Positions 1 through 8,451 of a stretch of 64,000 nt of DNA are shown one piece after another. Both the position numbers and the translations under genes were made by a program. Under the pieces are notes generated by a model. That model had not been told where the DNA came from. It worked only from the letters and a program-made list of their open reading frames with translations, and did no database searches. Source of the stretch: Ponticoccus alexandrii (GTDB lineage: Bacteria; Pseudomonadota; Alphaproteobacteria; Rhodobacterales; Rhodobacteraceae); assembly GCF_016806125.1 (NCBI RefSeq), contig NZ_CP047166.1, positions 3,472,001-3,536,000 on the forward strand, given 5' to 3'. Position 1 is the first letter of the stretch. Every line of letters begins with the position of its first letter.

Positions 1-798
1 GATGCCGAGGTGCCCCCGCTGAAAAGCTCTGCCGTGCGGTTCATCGAGCTGTGGCGGATGCGGATGACGCTGTTCCTGTCCTCGCTCATCGGCACCTTTG
101 TCGGCATCCTGCCGGGGATCGGCTCCACCGTACCCGCCTTCATGAGCTACAGCCTCGCCCGCTCGCGCTCCGCCGAGCCTGACACGTTCGGCAAGGGCGC
201 GCCCGAAGGTGTCGCCGCCCCCGAGGCCGCCAACAACGCCGTCACCGGCGGCGCGCTGGTGCCGACGCTGGCACTGGGGATCCCGGGCGACGCGGTCACG
301 GCGGTGATCCTTGGCGCCTTCATGCTGCACGGGCTGGCACCGGGGCCGTTCCTGTTCCGCGACCACGGGCTGGAGGTCTATGCCATCTTCGAGGCGCTTC
401 TGCTGTCGTCGATCCCGACGGTGATCCTTGGCCTGCTGTTCTTCCGCGTGGCAATCCACGTCACCCGCATCCAGCCGCGCCATCTGCTGCCGGCGATCAC
501 GATCCTCGCCATCTTCGGTGCGTTTTCCGTGAACAACAGCCTGTTCGACGTCTGGGTGATGCTGGGCGCGGGCGTGCTGGGCTTCCTGTTGCGGCGCGCG
601 AACTTCCCCCTGCCGCCGCTGCTGATCGGGCTGATCCTCGGCGCGCCGTTCGAACAAAGCCTGCGGCAGGCCCTTCTGACCTCGGGCGGTGGCTATGGCA
701 TCTTTGTGGGCTCGCCCATCACCATCGGGCTTGTGGCGTTGATCGTGCTGTCGGTGGCGATCAGCCTGTTCTTCAGCCTGAGAAAGCCCCGCATATGA
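1..798 (+). CDS. TTT transporter large permease TctA, C-terminal half (partial)
   Basis: The reading frame is open from the first base of the window, so the 5' half of the gene lies outside. The 265 visible residues are the C-terminal half of a roughly 500-aa TctA integral membrane permease. They include a glycine/proline-rich loop (GILPGIGSTVPAFMSY), the conserved stretch EGVAAPEAANNAVTGGALVP and several hydrophobic segments. TctA forms the channel of tripartite tricarboxylate transporters, which import organic acids delivered by a periplasmic TctC protein. The stop overlaps the next gene's start by 4 bp (ATGA), so the genes are co-transcribed. A second, complete TctA lies at 8448-9944. Confidence 0.9.
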   Translation, partial: DAEVPPLKSSAVRFIELWRMRMTLFLSSLIGTFVGILPGIGSTVPAFMSYSLARSRSAEPDTFGKGAPEGVAAPEAANNAVTGGALVPTLALGIPGDAVTAVILGAFMLHGLAPGPFLFRDHGLEVYAIFEALLLSSIPTVILGLLFFRVAIHVTRIQPRHLLPAITILAIFGAFSVNNSLFDVWVMLGAGVLGFLLRRANFPLPPLLIGLILGAPFEQSLRQALLTSGGGYGIFVGSPITIGLVALIVLSVAISLFFSLRKPRI

Positions 799-1562
799 TC
801 ACCGATTGCCACATCCACTCCTTTGCCAAGACCGAGGCCCCGCAGACCGGCGCCTATGTCCCGCCCGCCCGCGACATCCGCGACTATATGGATGAGGCCG
901 CGCCGCTGGGCGTGCGCCGCGCGGTGGTGGTGCAGGCCTCGGTCGACGGGACGGACAACAGCCGGTTGGTGGAGGTTCTGGGCACCGACGGACCCGTCGC
1001 GCTGCGCGGCGTTGCTATGATCGACGCCGATGCCGACCTGCAGGCGCTGCATGACGCCGGCATCCGCGCGACCCGCATTCAGGACCGTGCAAGGCTTGGG
1101 GACAGCGCGCTTGATCAGCTTCCAGACCTTGCGAAACGCGTGGCCGAGGTCGGCTGGCATATCGAGCTGAACACCGAGCCGCGCAGCTTTGACCGGCTTG
1201 CCTATATGGTCGCCGATCTGCCCGAGGGGCTGCGGCTGGTTCTGGACCATATGGGTCATGTTGATCCTGCCGCACCGGCCCCCCTGTTCCGCCTGCTTGA
1301 GACAGGGCGCGTCTGGGCCAAGCTGTCGCCCACGCGGGTCAGCACCGATATCGGGCCCTACGGCGACCTGAGCGCGCTGATCGAAGGCCTTGGCGCAGCC
1401 TTCCCCGACCAGATCATCTGGGGCAGCGACTGGCCGCATGTGATGACCCCCGAGCCGGTGCCCGAAATTCCTCCGATGCTAAAACTGTGCCGCGGGGCGT
1501 TGAGTCAGGATAGCTTCAGGCGGTGCATGTGGGGCAATCCTGAAACGCTCTACGGATTCTGA
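795..1562 (+). CDS. Amidohydrolase family 2 protein, LigI/PDC-lactonase-like
   Basis: A 255-aa TIM-barrel metal-dependent hydrolase. The N-terminal metal motif is DCHIH, a central LDHMGH motif carries another His, and the C-terminal WGSDWPH motif holds the catalytic Asp; all are typical of the COG3618/2-pyrone-4,6-dicarboxylate hydrolase group. Such enzymes open lactone rings of small carboxylic acids in the cytoplasm. It overlaps both neighbours (4 bp with tctA, 1 bp with the FMN oxidase), so it belongs to a transport-plus-catabolism operon. The exact substrate cannot be read from the sequence. Confidence 0.8.
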   Translation: MITDCHIHSFAKTEAPQTGAYVPPARDIRDYMDEAAPLGVRRAVVVQASVDGTDNSRLVEVLGTDGPVALRGVAMIDADADLQALHDAGIRATRIQDRARLGDSALDQLPDLAKRVAEVGWHIELNTEPRSFDRLAYMVADLPEGLRLVLDHMGHVDPAAPAPLFRLLETGRVWAKLSPTRVSTDIGPYGDLSALIEGLGAAFPDQIIWGSDWPHVMTPEPVPEIPPMLKLCRGALSQDSFRRCMWGNPETLYGF

Positions 1563-2695
1563 TGTTTCTGGCCCTGGATGACTTCGAACCTGCCGCGCGG
1601 CGCCGTCTGCCGCGCCCGCTCTTCGGCTACATCTCGGGCGCGGCAGAGACGAACGCAGCAAGGCAGGACAACCGCGATGCGCTGGACGCCTGGCGGCTGG
1701 TGCCGAACGTGTTGCGTGGGGTCGAGGGGCGCTCGACCGCCTGCACCCTTCTGGATGAAAGCTACACGGCGCCCATCGGCGTCGCGCCGATGGGCCTTTC
1801 GGCGCTGATGGCCCGCGACGGGGACGTGGCCCTCGCCCGCGCGGCGGCGGCGGCGGGCCTGCCCTTCGTGCTCTCCGGGTCGTCACTGACCCGCATGGAA
1901 GACGTGGTGAAGGCCAACCCCAACGCCTGGTTCCAGGCGTATCTGCCCGGCGAGGAGGACCGCATCCGCGCCCTGATCGCCCGCGTGTGGGCGGCGGGTT
2001 TCGGCACGCTGGTGCTGACCGCCGACACCGCAGTACTGGCCAATCGCGAAAACAACCTGCGCGCGGGCTTTTCCACACCGCTCAAGGTCAGGCCACGGCT
2101 GATCTGGGACTTCGCCATCAAGCCCCGTTGGGTGCTGGGCACCTTCCTGCCCACACTGATGCGGGGCATGCCGCATTTCGAGAATTCCGATGCCGTGCGC
2201 GGCGCGCCGATCATCTCGAAACAGGCGGCGCGGGATTTCGGGCGCAAGGATCAACTGAATTGGGATCACCTCGCGCTGATGCGCGACCTCTGGCCCGGCA
2301 AGCTGGTGCTGAAAGGCGTGATCGCGCCCGGCGACGTGGCGCAGGCCTGCGCGCTTGGCTGTGATGCGGTGGTCCTGTCGAACCATGGCGGGCGGCAGCT
2401 TGATCACGCCATCTCGCCGCTGCGCATCCTGCCTCAGGCGCGGGCACAGGCGGGCGACATGGCGCTGCTGATCGACGGCGGCATCCGGCGCGGCACCGAT
2501 GTGATCAAGGCACTGGCGCTTGGCGCGGACATGGTGCTGGTGGGGCGGCCGTTTCTCTATGCGGCGACGCTGGGCGGTCAGCCGATGGTCGAGCGCGCCG
2601 CCGAAATCCTGAAGGCCGAGGTGCATCGTAATCTCGGCCTGTTGGGGCTCCGGGACCTGTCAGAGATCGGCCCCGGACTCCTGCACCCGGTCTAA
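1562..2695 (+). CDS. FMN-dependent alpha-hydroxy acid oxidase/dehydrogenase
   Basis: A 377-aa member of the L-lactate dehydrogenase (LldD)/glycolate oxidase/mandelate dehydrogenase family, which oxidises 2-hydroxy acids to 2-oxo acids using FMN. Visible family features are PIGVAPMG (residues 71-78), the FMN-binding lysine in VLKGV (about K251), and SNHGGRQLD with the catalytic His near 275 and Arg near 278. The C-terminal half ends in the phosphate-binding IDGGIRRG...VGRPF region. The start ATG overlaps the previous stop. The gene converges with the SMP-30 gene, the two stop codons overlapping. Side-chain specificity (lactate or other) is unknown. Confidence 0.85.
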   Translation: MFLALDDFEPAARRRLPRPLFGYISGAAETNAARQDNRDALDAWRLVPNVLRGVEGRSTACTLLDESYTAPIGVAPMGLSALMARDGDVALARAAAAAGLPFVLSGSSLTRMEDVVKANPNAWFQAYLPGEEDRIRALIARVWAAGFGTLVLTADTAVLANRENNLRAGFSTPLKVRPRLIWDFAIKPRWVLGTFLPTLMRGMPHFENSDAVRGAPIISKQAARDFGRKDQLNWDHLALMRDLWPGKLVLKGVIAPGDVAQACALGCDAVVLSNHGGRQLDHAISPLRILPQARAQAGDMALLIDGGIRRGTDVIKALALGADMVLVGRPFLYAATLGGQPMVERAAEILKAEVHRNLGLLGLRDLSEIGPGLLHPV

Positions 2696-3642
2696 AGCGC
2701 GCCCGAGAACATCGGCGCGCCCGTAATGCCGAGGCTTTCGGGAAACTCGGCCTTCAGGATGCTGCCGCTGTCGCTTTCGGTAATGTAGAGGGTCCTCCCC
2801 TCCGGCCCGCCAAAGGCGCAGTTGGTGGTCCCCAGACCGCGCGGGCTGCGCACCACGGCGATGGGCCGTCCCAGCACATCATGCACCCACACAAGGCCCA
2901 TACCGGTCTGGCAAACCACGACGCCGCCATCAAAGGTCAGCGCCAGCCCGTCCGGCCCGGCACGACCACCCGAAAACTGGATGAACAGCCCTGCCTTGTT
3001 GACCCGCCCCGAGGGCGACATGGGCAAACGCCAGACCGCATTGGCCCGCGTCACCGCAAGAAAGAGCACATGTTCGGCCAGATCCAGCACCAGCCCGTTG
3101 GGGCTGGGCACCTTGTCGATCAGGCTGGTCAGCGCGCCCGTTTCGGGTTGCCACTTCCACACCCGCCCGCTTGGGTCCTGCAGCCCCGTCTGGCCCTGAT
3201 CGGTGAAATAGAGCGCCCCGTCGCGCCCGAAATGCAGATCATTACAGCCTTTGAAGCTTTCAGTGTCGGCATCGCCAAGCGCCGTGGTCACAGCGCCGGT
3301 TTCCGGATCCAGCAGCATTATGCCGTTCTGGTAATCCGCCAGAAAGATCCGCCCGTCGCGGTGGATCTTCAACCCGTTGGGCTGGCCGTCGTATTCGGCG
3401 ATCTGGCTGATGCCTCCCCCCGCATCGGCGCGGAAGACACGACCGAAGGGGATATCGACAAAGTACAGGTTGCCGTAGCGGTCGAAAGACGGCCCCTCGA
3501 GAAAGCTGTCCGCAGGTGCGCCGCGCCGGTTCTTTTCCGCCCAATAGGACGGCTGGCCGGTGCGGCGCAGCGTGGCAGGCAGTTCGGTGAAGACCTCGGC
3601 GTCTATGATGACCGGCTCGGGGAAAGGATAGATGTGGGTCAT
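2692..3642 (-). CDS. SMP-30/gluconolactonase/LRE family protein
   Basis: A 316-aa six-bladed beta-propeller lactonase-like protein. Start chosen at 3642 (MTHIYPF), whose ATG overlaps the DctM stop by 4 bp; the same frame stays open far upstream but that part is antisense/out-of-frame to dctM. Typical features are the Glu near the start of blade 1 (LEGPSFDRYGNLYFVD), the NGL...DLA segment, and GPDGLALTFDGG with the metal-binding Asp. It probably hydrolyses a sugar-acid or other lactone imported by the transporters upstream in the same operon. It is the last gene of the minus-strand cluster. Confidence 0.85.
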   Translation of the reverse strand: MTHIYPFPEPVIIDAEVFTELPATLRRTGQPSYWAEKNRRGAPADSFLEGPSFDRYGNLYFVDIPFGRVFRADAGGGISQIAEYDGQPNGLKIHRDGRIFLADYQNGIMLLDPETGAVTTALGDADTESFKGCNDLHFGRDGALYFTDQGQTGLQDPSGRVWKWQPETGALTSLIDKVPSPNGLVLDLAEHVLFLAVTRANAVWRLPMSPSGRVNKAGLFIQFSGGRAGPDGLALTFDGGVVVCQTGMGLVWVHDVLGRPIAVVRSPRGLGTTNCAFGGPEGRTLYITESDSGSILKAEFPESLGITGAPMFSGAL

Positions 3643-4931
3643 CCGAACGTGAACTCCGGCAGGAACAGCGCGATGTCGGGCACGCCGATCAAAAGCAGCA
3701 TGAAGGCCACGATGATCAGGAAGAAGGGCAAGGTGCCCATGATCACATCCTCGACCTTCACCTCGTCCGACGAAGAGGCGACGACGAACAGGATCACGCC
3801 CAGCGGCGGGGTGAGTTGGCCCAATTCCACAAGGATCACCACGAAGACGCCGAACCAGATCGGGTTCACGTCCATCGCCATCAGCGCCGGGAAGATCACC
3901 GGCACGATGATCGCGATCATGCCCAGCCCTTCCATGAAGCATCCAAGGATCGCAAAGACCACCATGATGATCAGCAGGAAGGTCAGGCGCGAGACATTGG
4001 CCTCTTCCAGCATGCCGACGAGGTCCTCGCCGATGCCCGACAGCGCGGTGGCATAGGCAAAGATCATCGAGGTGAAGACGATGAACAGGATGTTGCCGCT
4101 CATCGACGCGGTGCGCGACAGCGCGTCCTTGAGCAACCGCCAGCTGAGCTTGCGATAGAGCGCGGCAATCAGGATCGCGCCGACTGTGCCCACGGCCCCG
4201 GCCTCGGTCGGGGTGGCGAACCCGCCGTAGATGCTGCCAAGAACGATGACGATCAGCATCAGGAACGGCACGATATCCAGAAGCGCACGGCCCAGATCGC
4301 CGGCGCTGGCCTTTGTCTCGGTCTTCGGCGCCAGCTTTGGGTTGATCAGCACACGCGCCATGATGAAGCCCATGTAGCACAGCGCCAGCAGGATGCCCGG
4401 CACCAGACCGGCGGCAAACAGGCGCGCGATCGAGGTCTCGGTGAAGGTGGCGTAGATGATCATGGTGATCGACGGCGGAATGAGGATCCCCAGCGTGCCG
4501 CCTGCTGCGAGCGATCCGGCGACGAGACGTTTGTTGTAGCCGCGCGCCGACAGTTCCGGCAACGCGACGGTGGACATGGCGGCGGCGGTCGGGGCTGAGC
4601 CGCCAGAGATCGCCGCGAAGATGCCGCTGCCCGCGATGTTGGTGTGCAACAGACCCCCCGGCAGCCGCCGCATGAACGGCGCCACGCCATTGTAGAGGCG
4701 CGTCGACAGGCCCGAGCCCAGCAGGATCTCGGCCATCAGCACGAAAAGCGGAATGGCGGCGAGGGTGAAACTGTTGGCCGCGCCCCAGCTGACGAGGCCA
4801 AGCGCCTTCCAGCCGCCAAAGCCCTTGAGCAGCCAGATATAGGTCAGGCCCGCGCCCGCCACGGCGAATTGCACCCACATGCCGCCCAAGATCAAGCCGA
4901 TCAGCAGGCCGAAGGCGAGGATCGCTTCCAT
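3639..4931 (-). CDS. dctM: TRAP transporter large permease DctM
   Basis: A 430-aa, strongly hydrophobic protein with about a dozen membrane segments, the normal size for DctM. Family motifs include PLFVLMAEIL, GGSAPTAAAMSTVALPEL and GTLGILIPPSITMIIYA. DctM couples sodium influx to import of the substrate handed over by DctP. The gene starts 1 bp after dctQ ends and overlaps the lactonase gene, giving the order dctP-dctQ-dctM-SMP30. Confidence 0.93.
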   Translation of the reverse strand: MEAILAFGLLIGLILGGMWVQFAVAGAGLTYIWLLKGFGGWKALGLVSWGAANSFTLAAIPLFVLMAEILLGSGLSTRLYNGVAPFMRRLPGGLLHTNIAGSGIFAAISGGSAPTAAAMSTVALPELSARGYNKRLVAGSLAAGGTLGILIPPSITMIIYATFTETSIARLFAAGLVPGILLALCYMGFIMARVLINPKLAPKTETKASAGDLGRALLDIVPFLMLIVIVLGSIYGGFATPTEAGAVGTVGAILIAALYRKLSWRLLKDALSRTASMSGNILFIVFTSMIFAYATALSGIGEDLVGMLEEANVSRLTFLLIIMVVFAILGCFMEGLGMIAIIVPVIFPALMAMDVNPIWFGVFVVILVELGQLTPPLGVILFVVASSSDEVKVEDVIMGTLPFFLIIVAFMLLLIGVPDIALFLPEFTFG

Positions 4932-4932
4932 G

Positions 4933-5448
4933 TCAGGTTTCCTCGGATTTGCGGAAGGTCAGCAGCAGCTGCTCGACCAGGAAAAACGCCAGTACGGAAA
5001 AACCCGCAGGCAGCATGATCTGCGGAATCCACAGCGGGGTGCGCAGGACGGTCGGGGCAAACTTGCCGCGCGAAAAGGACGACAGCGTGAGGTCCTTGGT
5101 CTTCCACGCCAGGATCACGCAGATCAGCAGCGCGATCAGCACGAAGGCACGGATCAGCCAGCGGCGCGTGCCCTCGGGCCAGGTGTCCAGCAAGAAATGC
5201 ACCTGGAACATCGCATGGCCCCGCAGTGCGAGGGCTGCGCCGAAGAAGGTCATGAAGACGACGCCGTAGCCCGTCAGTTCCTCGGCAAAGCCCAGCGAGT
5301 AGTTGAAGCCGCCGCGCAGCAGCGCCTCGAGGCAGACCAGCGAGACCAGCGCCACGAGGACCAAGCCGGTTGCCGCGCCCGTGATCCACGCGGCAACGTC
5401 GAAAATGGGGCCGGCCGATGCCGGCCCCGTTCTGCTTTGCGTCTGCAT
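4933..5448 (-). CDS. dctQ: TRAP transporter small permease DctQ
   Basis: About 171 aa from the ATG at 5448, which lies 1 bp after the dctP stop; a longer start at 5493 would run into dctP. Four hydrophobic segments are visible, including ATGLVLVALVSLVCLEALLR and VVFMTFFGAALALRGHAMF. The second carries the conserved small-permease pattern ending in an RGH motif. DctQ stabilises DctM in the inner membrane and helps receive DctP. Confidence 0.88.
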   Translation of the reverse strand: MQTQSRTGPASAGPIFDVAAWITGAATGLVLVALVSLVCLEALLRGGFNYSLGFAEELTGYGVVFMTFFGAALALRGHAMFQVHFLLDTWPEGTRRWLIRAFVLIALLICVILAWKTKDLTLSSFSRGKFAPTVLRTPLWIPQIMLPAGFSVLAFFLVEQLLLTFRKSEET

Positions 5449-5449
5449 C

Positions 5450-6418
5450 TTATTTACCGATGGCTTCGCGCACGGTGGCGAGGGCTTCGACATACTCCGG
5501 CCCGTTCTCCTCGGCCCAGCTTTCCCAGTACGGCGCCAGCTTTTCGCCCGCCATCTCGGAGTCGCCCTCGGCCGCGTCCACCAGCGTCATGCCGGCCTCG
5601 GATTGCGAGGCCTTCTGCGCTTCCTCGTCTTCAAGAAAGGCCGCGGTGGTCGCGGGGCCTTCTTCGGCGACGATCTCGCGCAGCTTGGTCTGGGTGTCCT
5701 CAGACAGCGCGTCAAAGCTGTCGGCGTTGGCGATGATCATCGAGTTGCCGTAGTTGACCGCGAAGCGGTAGTTGTAGGGCAGGAACTCGTGCCAGTTCTT
5801 CGCCCCGCCGGCAGAGGCGGTCAGCACGCCCTCGATCACGCCGCGTTCCAGCGAGGTCGGCACTTCGGAACCCGACAGGGTGATCGGCGCGCCGCCGAAC
5901 ATCTCCACGAACTTGCCCTGCTCGGGCGAGGTCACGCGGATCTTGTGACCTTCGAGGTCTGCCAGCGAGTTGATCTCGAACGTGGTGAAGATCGTCTGTT
6001 CCGGGTAGCGGTAGCCGCCCAGCAGCACGACGCCCTGCTGCGCGAAGGCGTCGATCAGCGTCGGTTCCATCGCGGCATAGGCCTTGGCCCATTCCTCGTC
6101 GTTCTCGATCAGCATCGGCAGGTTCAGCACCCGCGCGATCGGCACGCTGCCCGAGAAGAAGAAATCCGCTGCCATGTCGATGATGCCATCGCCCACGGCC
6201 TGCGTGATGTCGGACGATGCAATCTGCAAGGTCTTGCCAAGGTGCAGGTCGATGGTCAGGTCGGTGTCTTCCGCGACGCGGTCGACAATGCGCTGCATGC
6301 CCTTGACGGCAGCGGTCGTGGATACGGACGAATAGGTGTAGGCGGTCCAGTCGTCGGCATGTGCGACGGTGGCGGACGCGGCGATCAGCGCAGCGGCGCC
6401 GAGGGTTTTGATGGTCAT
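5450..6418 (-). CDS. dctP: TRAP transporter substrate-binding protein DctP
   Basis: A 322-aa periplasmic binding protein with a clear signal peptide (MTIKTLGAAALIAASATVAHA, cleavage likely after AHA). The body has the DctP fold, including the conserved Arg of KIRVTSPEQGKFVEMFGG that ligates a substrate carboxylate, and PTSLERGVIEGVLT. It captures an organic acid for DctQM. It follows tctC1 by 54 bp, so the TTT and TRAP systems appear to lie in one transcription unit. Confidence 0.92.
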   Translation of the reverse strand: MTIKTLGAAALIAASATVAHADDWTAYTYSSVSTTAAVKGMQRIVDRVAEDTDLTIDLHLGKTLQIASSDITQAVGDGIIDMAADFFFSGSVPIARVLNLPMLIENDEEWAKAYAAMEPTLIDAFAQQGVVLLGGYRYPEQTIFTTFEINSLADLEGHKIRVTSPEQGKFVEMFGGAPITLSGSEVPTSLERGVIEGVLTASAGGAKNWHEFLPYNYRFAVNYGNSMIIANADSFDALSEDTQTKLREIVAEEGPATTAAFLEDEEAQKASQSEAGMTLVDAAEGDSEMAGEKLAPYWESWAEENGPEYVEALATVREAIGK

Positions 6419-6472
6419 GACTTTCCTCCGGTATTCATTGCTTTGGCCGGGCTTGTCGGCCCGGAGCTTGGC

Positions 6473-7414
6473 TTATTTCCAGGGCGTTTCGGCCCAGATC
6501 TTCGCGGCGATATCGTCCTGCTTTGCGGCGGTCTCGGCGAAGTCATCCCCCACCATGAAGGCGATCGGATTGCCCTGTTCGGCCATCATCTCCTGGAAGT
6601 CGGGGTTGTCGTTGACGGCGCTCAGCGCGGCGCGCAGCTGCTCGGTCGTCGCTTCGTCCAGCCCCGCGGGGGCGACGATGCCGCGCAGGGACGACATCTG
6701 TACGTCATAGCCCAGCTCCTTGGCGGTCGGCACATCCGGGCGGAAGGGCGAGCGTTCGTCGGCCAGCACCGCCAGCACGCGCAGCTCGTCCGGGAAGTTC
6801 GAGGTCTGGCCCAGCGTCATGGTTCCGGCGGCCACATGGCCCCCCATGATCGCGGTGCGCGCGTTCGATGCGCCCTTGAAAGGCACCAGCGTGAATTCCG
6901 CGCCGCTTGCGTCCTGCATCATGTTGGCGGCGAAATGGTCGTTGCCGCCAAGGCTCGACAGACCCAGCGTGATCGCGCCGGGGTCGGCTTTGGCCGCGTC
7001 CAGAAGCTCGCCCAGCGTCTGGAACTTGGACGTGGCCGCGACGGTGATCGTGTTCGGGTCTTCCACGAAATTCGCAAGATAGGTGAAGCTGTCCACGTCG
7101 TAATCCGCCGCGCGGTCCTTGGTCAGGGCAAGGGCCGCAGGCAAGTTGAAGGTGCCCAGCGTGTAGCCGTCGGGCGCAGCCTCGGACACCTCGGTGAAGC
7201 CGATCTGGCCGCCCGCGCCGGGCATGTTCTTGACCACGACGGATGCACCATCGCCCAGTTCCTGCTCAAGGAATTGCGCCACAGTGCGGGCCATCACATC
7301 GGTGCCGCCGCCGGCGGAATAGCCGACGACCACCTCGACGGGCTTCTCGGGGTATTCGGCGAAGGCGGCGGTGGCCGCGAGGGTCAGCGCAAGCGCGGTA
7401 AGGGATGTTTTCAT
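6473..7414 (-). CDS. TctC-type (Bug family) substrate-binding protein 1
   Basis: A 313-aa periplasmic protein with signal peptide MKTSLTALALTLAATAAFA. The mature start EYPEKPVEVVVGYSAGGGTD is the family signature for carboxylate binding. A strong Shine-Dalgarno (GGGAGG) sits inside the end of the upstream amidohydrolase gene, and the two genes overlap by 4 bp. It is clearly paralogous to the second TctC in this cluster (10507-11460): both share YSAGGGTDVMART, VVKNMPGA and DGYTLGTFNLP. Confidence 0.92.
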   Translation of the reverse strand: MKTSLTALALTLAATAAFAEYPEKPVEVVVGYSAGGGTDVMARTVAQFLEQELGDGASVVVKNMPGAGGQIGFTEVSEAAPDGYTLGTFNLPAALALTKDRAADYDVDSFTYLANFVEDPNTITVAATSKFQTLGELLDAAKADPGAITLGLSSLGGNDHFAANMMQDASGAEFTLVPFKGASNARTAIMGGHVAAGTMTLGQTSNFPDELRVLAVLADERSPFRPDVPTAKELGYDVQMSSLRGIVAPAGLDEATTEQLRAALSAVNDNPDFQEMMAEQGNPIAFMVGDDFAETAAKQDDIAAKIWAETPWK

Positions 7415-8451
7415 GACGGTATCCTCCCAGTGTCATGTATGAAAATCTGTGCGTCGATGCCGTAGACGCGCGCGGCGCTGCGCCAGAACAGGTCATCGCG
7501 CCCGCCCGCGCTCAGCGGAGCGGCGAGGCGTTTGAACGCGTTCCAGAGCGTCCGGTAGCTCACCTGCCCCTTGTCCACGGGGAAGTTGCTTTCGAACATG
7601 GCGCGGCTCGGCCCGAAGAGGTCGAGGCAGGTTTCCACCCAAGGGCGCCAGTCCTCGGCCAGTGTCCCGGAATGCGGCGGCAGCGCCGCGTCGGCGTAGC
7701 GCCAGCCAAAGACCCCAAGGCCGAAGCCACCAATCTTGATGCGGGTGTTGGGCAGCGCGGCAACAAGAGCCAGCGCGTCGCGCCAGGCGCGGAAATTCTG
7801 TGTGTCGAAGCGATCATGCGGGCCAACGCCAAGCGGGCCGCCGCAGTGGTCGACGATGACGGTCAGCTCCGGCACGGCCTCGGCCAAGGCGCGGACCTCG
7901 TCCAGTTGCGTCTGATAGGCCCAGACGTCGAGCGTCAGGCCATGGGCGGCCAGCGCCCGTGCGCCGTCGATGAAGGCGCTGGTCTGTAACTGGCCCTCGG
8001 GGGGCGGGTTGGGATTGGAGCGCACCGCCGGATCGGCATGCCATGCGGTGGTGTTGCGGATGCCGATCACCCGGCCCTGCCCCGCCTCGGTCACCGCGTC
8101 GAGCACCGGGCGCACGGCGTCGCCCAGTTGCAGGTCCGCCATGGCAATGATGCCCGCCGGAAACCGATCCTGCCCGCGCGTCCAGTCCAGCACGGTCTCG
8201 ACCTCGCCCACCGGGCGCAGGCTTTCGGGGCCGTGATCGCGATAGCCGGTGCGGCATTGAACATAAAGGCTCGCCCGCACATCATGGCCCGCGCCCACAT
8301 CCGCCATCAGCTCCTCGGCCCGGTAGCGCCCTTCGGGCCGATCCCAGAGGTGGTGATGGCAGTCGAAGATCGGCTGCTCCGGGGCAAGAGTCTCCTCCTG
8401 CCCCAGGGCGAGCCAATCCTCGCGGACGGTATGATGCGGGCTCGCGGTCAT
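7411..8451 (-). CDS. Amidohydrolase family protein (COG3618-like lactonase)
   Basis: A 346-aa metal-dependent hydrolase. Start taken at 8451 (MTASPHHTVREDW), where the ATG overlaps the tctA stop by 4 bp; the open frame further upstream is antisense to nothing real and lies within tctA. The N-terminal metal motif is FDCHHHLWD; a VDHCGGP segment and the C-terminal MFESNFPVDK carry the other metal/catalytic positions. The group includes fuconolactonase-like and PDC-lactonase-like enzymes. Its place between tctA and tctC ties it to the imported compound. Confidence 0.82.
   Translation of the reverse strand: MTASPHHTVREDWLALGQEETLAPEQPIFDCHHHLWDRPEGRYRAEELMADVGAGHDVRASLYVQCRTGYRDHGPESLRPVGEVETVLDWTRGQDRFPAGIIAMADLQLGDAVRPVLDAVTEAGQGRVIGIRNTTAWHADPAVRSNPNPPPEGQLQTSAFIDGARALAAHGLTLDVWAYQTQLDEVRALAEAVPELTVIVDHCGGPLGVGPHDRFDTQNFRAWRDALALVAALPNTRIKIGGFGLGVFGWRYADAALPPHSGTLAEDWRPWVETCLDLFGPSRAMFESNFPVDKGQVSYRTLWNAFKRLAAPLSAGGRDDLFWRSAARVYGIDAQIFIHDTGRIPS

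Noticed and set aside
3643-4878. N-terminal extension of the SMP-30 frame
   Set aside because: It is out of frame within dctM; the real lactonase begins at 3642 with an ATGA overlap.
5303-7465. 720-aa open frame antisense to dctP/tctC
   Set aside because: Shadow of two clear binding-protein genes with signal peptides on the other strand.
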